Below are positions 59,322 through 64,000 of a DNA stretch of 64,000 nucleotides, in pieces. The position numbers and the translations under genes were made by a program. The notes beneath the pieces are model-generated. The model worked only from the letters and a program-made list of their open reading frames with translations. It was not told where the DNA came from and made no database searches. This stretch comes from Thereva unica (Eukaryota > Arthropoda > Insecta > Diptera > Therevidae). The stretch is from the NCBI GenBank assembly GCA_949987705.1, contig CATLJY010000929.1, forward strand, positions 1 through 64,000. Reading direction: 5' to 3'. The stretch's first letter is position 1, and every line of letters starts with the position of its first letter.

Positions 59322-62300
59322 TGTAACCAGTGAGTGCTTACTCGCTTTAGAGAACATAAAGGTTTCCACCACAAACTGGGATCCAATGTTAATACATCTT
59401 CTTCTCAAAAAGTTGGATAAGAACACTCACGCTCTTTTTGAAGCTTCATTGGACTCCCCAAGAACCACTCCCACCATAAGAGACCTGCTAAATTTCCTAG
59501 AGAAAAGATTCCAGACCTTAGAAGCTCTTGGTAAAGAATCAGTAGGCCATTCTCCAGGGCGAGACCAAGGATCCTCGAGACAAGGAAAGAGTCACTCACG
59601 CTCCTCACTGATGTCTACAAACAAATCAAGCCAGTGCATCTTATGCAAACACAAGAATCATCCACTCTACGCATGCCGAGAATTCCTAGCACTATCAATT
59701 GCAAGCCGCCGACAAACCATCAGGCAGCACAATTTATGCATGAATTGTTTGAACGATGGACATAAGGCAGTAGAATGTAAATCCAGAAGCTGTCCCAAGT
59801 GTTCTGAAAGGCACAACTCCTTACTACACTCCGACGCTGCCCCCAAATCAGTCCACGTTAAGCAAGGGAACACCAAACCTCAGCCTTCAACTTCAACACC
59901 AGTTCCTAACTCATACTTCAATCCAGGAAGTTCAAGGCAACCTCAACCACCAGCTTTACCTATTGATGCAACTGCGCCGAATCCAACGGCATTAACAACC
60001 AATGCTAGAAATAATATGCGTAGATATGTGATGCTAAGCACAGTTGTCGTAGAAGTCAGCTGTGGACAGGGACAACGAGTGCGATGTCGAGCAGTCCTTG
60101 ATTGTGGATCCCAAATCAGCTTTATCACTGAGGATTTGGCAAGGCGACTACAAGCTCTCCGTATGCCTGAAACAATGTATATCAACGGCATAGGAAAGGA
60201 TCGACAAAAATTAAACCATAGGGCCAATGTACAGGTGCATTCCACAATTAATAACTACGTTACACAACTAGAAGTTTTCGTGATTCGCGACATCACACAA
60301 AGGCAACCAGGCCACAAGATCGAAAGGGCAACATGGCCCATTCCAGATAACGTACACTTGGCGGATCCAGACTTTCATATACCTGGCAATATCGACCTGT
60401 TAATCGGAGCAGAAATATTCCTCGACTTACTATTAGTCGGACAGATCAAGCTCGGTGAGGGATTGCCAAGACTCCAGAATACAGTATTTGGTTGGATAAT
60501 AGCTGGACCAGTTCATCATGAGAACACATCCTACACTGTTTGCGGCATCTGCAGTGAAGATGAGAAACTCGAGAACCAACTCAGCAAATTCTGGAGACTG
60601 GAAGAAGTCGAGTCATCAGACGAAATCAGTACATTGACCAGAGTAGAACAAAGGTGCGTGGACCACTTCAATCAACATGTAAAAAGAGACAAGGAGGGCA
60701 GATTTATTGTCAAACTTCCCTTCGCACAAGATCCCAACTCTCTGGGAAAATCAAGAGACATCGCGATGCAGCGATTCCACTCATTGGAAAAAAGGCTCCT
60801 TCGACAACCGGAGCTACAGCAACAATATATCAATTTCATGCGGGAGTATGAAGCATTAGGACATATGAAGGAAACAGATATATCCTCAATCAAGGGTCCT
60901 CATTACTTCCTGCCACACCACTGCGTTACTAAGTTAGATAGTAGCACGACAAAACTAAGAGTGGTCTTTGATGCGTCAGCAAAGACCGCTTCAAACCTAT
61001 CACTAAACGACGCACTCTGCAAGGGCCCAACCATTCAGAATGAACTACTCTCAATCTTGATACGCTTCAGGTTTCCTAAATTTGTATTTACCGCGGACAT
61101 TGAGAAGATGTACCGACAAGTAAAGATTGCCGAAGAGGACCAACAGTATCAATTAATAGCCTGTCGAGAGCATCCACAAGAACCATTGAAATATTTCAAG
61201 CTCTGCACTGTCACATATGGATTAACACCAGCTCCATTTCTAGCTACTAAATGTTTGGATATGCTTGCTACCCAAGGTACCCTGACACATCCATTGGCAG
61301 CTCAGGTTCTCAAGCGCGATTTTTATGTGGACGATGTCATGTCAGGATCAGACAGCTTACCCGAAATAGTAGAAATTCAAAGGCAACTTAAAGATCTACT
61401 CTCTTCTGCCGGATTCAATCTTCGCAAATGGTGCGGAAATCATCCACAGCTACTGAAGAACATCCCAAGAGAAGACATTGAGCTTGAAGTAAACTTTGAC
61501 AAGCCTACGGACGAATCCATCAAAACACTTGGGCTGACTTGGCAGCCAAGCGCTGACACCTTTCAAATAAAAACCAACTGGAATGACACAAGAAGGATTA
61601 CCAAACGAACAGCTCTCTCTGACATATCACACATCTTCGACCCACTTGGATTCATGAACCCTGTCACAATAATCGCCAAAATGTTCATCCGCAAGATCTG
61701 GACATTGAAACTGGACTGGGATGCAGCCTTACCAATGGACATGCATACTAGCTGGAGTAGATTCCGAGAGGAGTTAAGAGTACTCAACGACATTCGAATT
61801 CCAAGACATATAGCATCTGGGAAAAGGTATAAAACAATACAATTTCATGCCTTTGCAGATGCATCTGAGGCGGCTTATGGAGCTGCTATATATGTGAGGA
61901 CGACACACCAGGATGGCATCATCACTGGTCGTTTGCTGTGTGCTAAATCAAAGGTAGCCCCAGTAAAAACCACGACCCTACCAAGACTCGAACTATGTGC
62001 TGCAAAACTGGCAGCCCAGCTGATGCAAAGAGTCAGAAAGGAAGTGAATCTGCCCAACGTGAAGGTGCATTTTTGGACAGATTCGGAAATAGTTCTGGCC
62101 TGGATCCGATCAGATTCGTCATCCTACCACACGTTTGTGGCCAACCGCGTTGCAGCAATTCAGCGGTTGACCAATCCAGATCAATGGAGACACGTTGGGT
62201 CTAAAGACAATCCTGCTGACATTGTTTCACGAGGAATGACACCCGCTAAACTGATTAAATGTAATCTATGGTTTTATGGACCACAATATCTACACGGTCC

Positions 62301-64000
62301 AGAGACAATTTGGCCAGTACAACCACCAACAACGAACACCGATATAGAAAGAAAAACTCAAGGGAGAGTGGCATTAACATCAACCAATCAAATCTCATGG
62401 ATCAGTGACATCAATCATGGCAACTCATTTCAAAGACTCCTGAGAATTGTGGCCTATGTTTTACGTTTTGTTCGAAGACCAACACAACAGTCAGAGAAGC
62501 AAAAGACTTGGCAGCTAACAGTCAGTGAATTAAACACGGCGCACCGAGTGATCATTTCCCAGAGTCAACAGGAAGGATTTAAAGACGAGCTCCATCAACT
62601 TCGTCAACACAAATGCGTCAACAACAACAGTCCATTGAACAGCTTGTGTCCTTTCCTCGATGAGGAAAATCTTATCCGTGTCGGAGGTAGACTAGCAAAC
62701 GCAGAGCTACCATATGATGCTAAGCATCAAATGTTGCTTCCTTACGCTCACCCATTGGCTACTATGATAATGACAGACATCCATATTCGTAATCTACATG
62801 TTGGGCCACAAGGTCTTCTGGCAATGACAAGGCAACGCTATTGGCCTATCAAAGGCAAAAACATGGCCCGAGGGATCGTGCAACACTGTGTCCGATGTAA
62901 CAAGGTGAAGCCTAAACTTATGACACAAATGATGGGAAATCTACCCACAATGAGAGTTCAACCTGCCAGACCTTTCGTAAATGCTGGGGTAGATTTCTGC
63001 GGCCCGATAGAGACACACTTCAAGCTAAGAGGAAAGCGACCTCAGAAAGCATACATCTCCGTCTACTGCTGTTTTGCAACAAAGGCCGTTCACCTAGAGG
63101 TCGCAAGTGACCTAACTACAGAGGCCTTCATAGGAACACTCAAACGATTCATAGCCAGAAGAGGGAATTGCCGAAACCTCCACTGTGACAACGCAACAAA
63201 TTTTGTTGGTGCCAAAAACCAGCTTATGGAGCTCCAGGATTCCATATACTCTTCTGTCTCACAGCAAAAAATTGTCTCGTTTTGCCAAACAAAAGGAGTA
63301 GATTTCCACATGATTCCTCCTCGAGCACCTCATTTTGGAGGTCTATGGGAGGCTGCGGTAAAGTCAGCCAAGACATTATTACGAAGATCAGTAGCCTCAG
63401 CAGCACTTACTTTTGAAGAACTATCAACCGTAACCGCAGAAATTGAAGCTATCTTAAATTCAAGGCCTTTAACGCCATTAACTGCTAATCCCAATGACTT
63501 GGCAGCTCTAACCCCTGGTCATTTCTTAATTGGGGAACCACTCACCACAATTGTGGACCCAAATGCTGTTCCACAAAATGTCAATCTTATCAGAAGATGG
63601 AAGCTGGTATCACATATCAAAAACGAGTTCTGGCGGCGATGGTCTCATGAATACCTGTGTGAACTTCAACAAAGACAAAAGTGGAGACAACAAGGTCAAA
63701 ATGCCAAGCCAGGCATGATGGTGTTAATAAAGGAAGACAATCTACCACCATTGAAATGGCAACTTGGACGAATCGAGCGGACCATCCAAGGAGATGACGG
63801 ATTGGTGCGAGTTGCTGACGTCAAGACCACTTCAGGAACACTGAGACGACCAATCCACAAACTAGCTCCATTGCCAATTGAAACGGAGGAAACGTGCACA
63901 ACAGAAGAGTCAACTGAATCCCTCAAAGGCAACATTAACGCAAGACCAGCCACAGATAACGAGACCCAACACAAGGCTAAACGAATGCGGCCATCAACCA
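59277..64000 (+). CDS. BEL-3 gag C-terminus and pol, open to the window end
   Basis: Frame without stop to 64000. Contains zinc knuckles (CILCKHKNHPLYAC; CMNCLNDGHKAVEC; CPKCSERHNSLLH), an aspartic protease (VLDCGSQISFI, about 60100), RT (TADIEKMYRQVKI; FYVDDVMSG at 61321), RNase H (FADASEAAYGAAIY, about 61854), an integrase (HCVRCNKVKPK; VDFCGPI; HCDNATNFVG at 63181; FGGLWEAAVKS) and a DUF5641-like end (KWQLGRIERT) followed by a variable tail. NATNF replaces the usual NGTNF; the catalytic Asp is retained. About 1,575 codons. Confidence 0.92.

Larger units (their letters stand above)
57406..64000 (+). mobile_element. BEL/Pao LTR retrotransposon BEL-3, runs off the window
   Basis: 5' LTR, tRNA-Trp type primer site, gag and nearly all of pol are present; the 3' LTR lies outside. 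It is inserted in the LINE at 55155-57405. Protein sequence is distinct from BEL-1 and BEL-2. Confidence 0.93.

Overview
The window looks like a stretch of a transposon-rich arthropod (probably insect) genome. It is AT-rich and shows eukaryotic TATA plus TCAGT/TTAGT-type initiators, AATAAA poly(A) signals, LINE, SINE and BEL/Pao elements and a large Polinton. No host cellular gene is recognisable. Everything supportable is mobile DNA, nested several levels deep. The exact species cannot be told from the sequence.

Layout: 1-5673 holds LINE fragments and a dispersed repeat (copy A) with terminal AACTTCCCAGTAT motifs and an array of roughly 145-bp units. 5680-37526 is a complete Polinton/Maverick with about 446-bp terminal inverted repeats beginning AGT and a perfect 6-bp target duplication ATCAGG (5674-5679 and 37527-37532). 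It is 31.8 kb as it stands but about 15.6 kb once two later BEL/Pao insertions are subtracted. BEL-1 (10162-19402, minus strand, 1,778-bp LTRs, TSD AAACA) splits the DNA polymerase gene. BEL-2 (25836-32834, plus strand, 344-bp LTRs, TSD ATGAG) sits in the last codons of the packaging ATPase gene and leaves that protein practically intact. Both BEL elements have LTR pairs that look identical by eye and one long open gag-pol frame, so both insertions look young.

Polinton genes, left to right: an unrecognised 127-aa protein (-), protein-primed DNA polymerase B (+, split), a 159-aa protein of possible nuclease-like fold (-), the major capsid protein candidate (-), a penton/minor capsid candidate (-), an adenain-like cysteine protease (-), a phospholipase-A2/pX-like virion protein (-), the A32-like ATPase (+), a 1-kb minisatellite, a conserved acidic/DUF8207-like protein (+), a collagen-like fibre protein (+), a retroviral-type integrase with chromodomain (+, two frameshifts), and a right-end minus-strand cluster of three small genes. 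The element therefore carries replication, integration, virion assembly and maturation functions, with the PolB split and the integrase frameshifted.

The most unusual points are these. (1) A 76-aa right-end gene whose sequence matches the PP1-binding domain of PPP1R15/GADD34-type eIF2alpha-phosphatase subunits. (2) A canonical A_AAA_AAC slippery heptamer right before the stop codon of the phospholipase ORF, leading in the -1 frame into a protease ORF that has no upstream ATG. (3) Extreme transcriptional compaction: TATA boxes that contain the stop codon of the preceding gene, interleaved divergent TATA boxes, and poly(A) signals inside final codons.

37533-57405 is a graveyard of repeats: copies B and C of the dispersed repeat, an inverted pair of tRNA-derived SINEs, a decayed BEL pol, several LINE fragments, and an RTE-like LINE with 14-bp target duplications (49749-52667). 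57406-64000 is a third BEL/Pao element (tRNA-Trp primer site, one frameshift in gag) that runs off the right edge.
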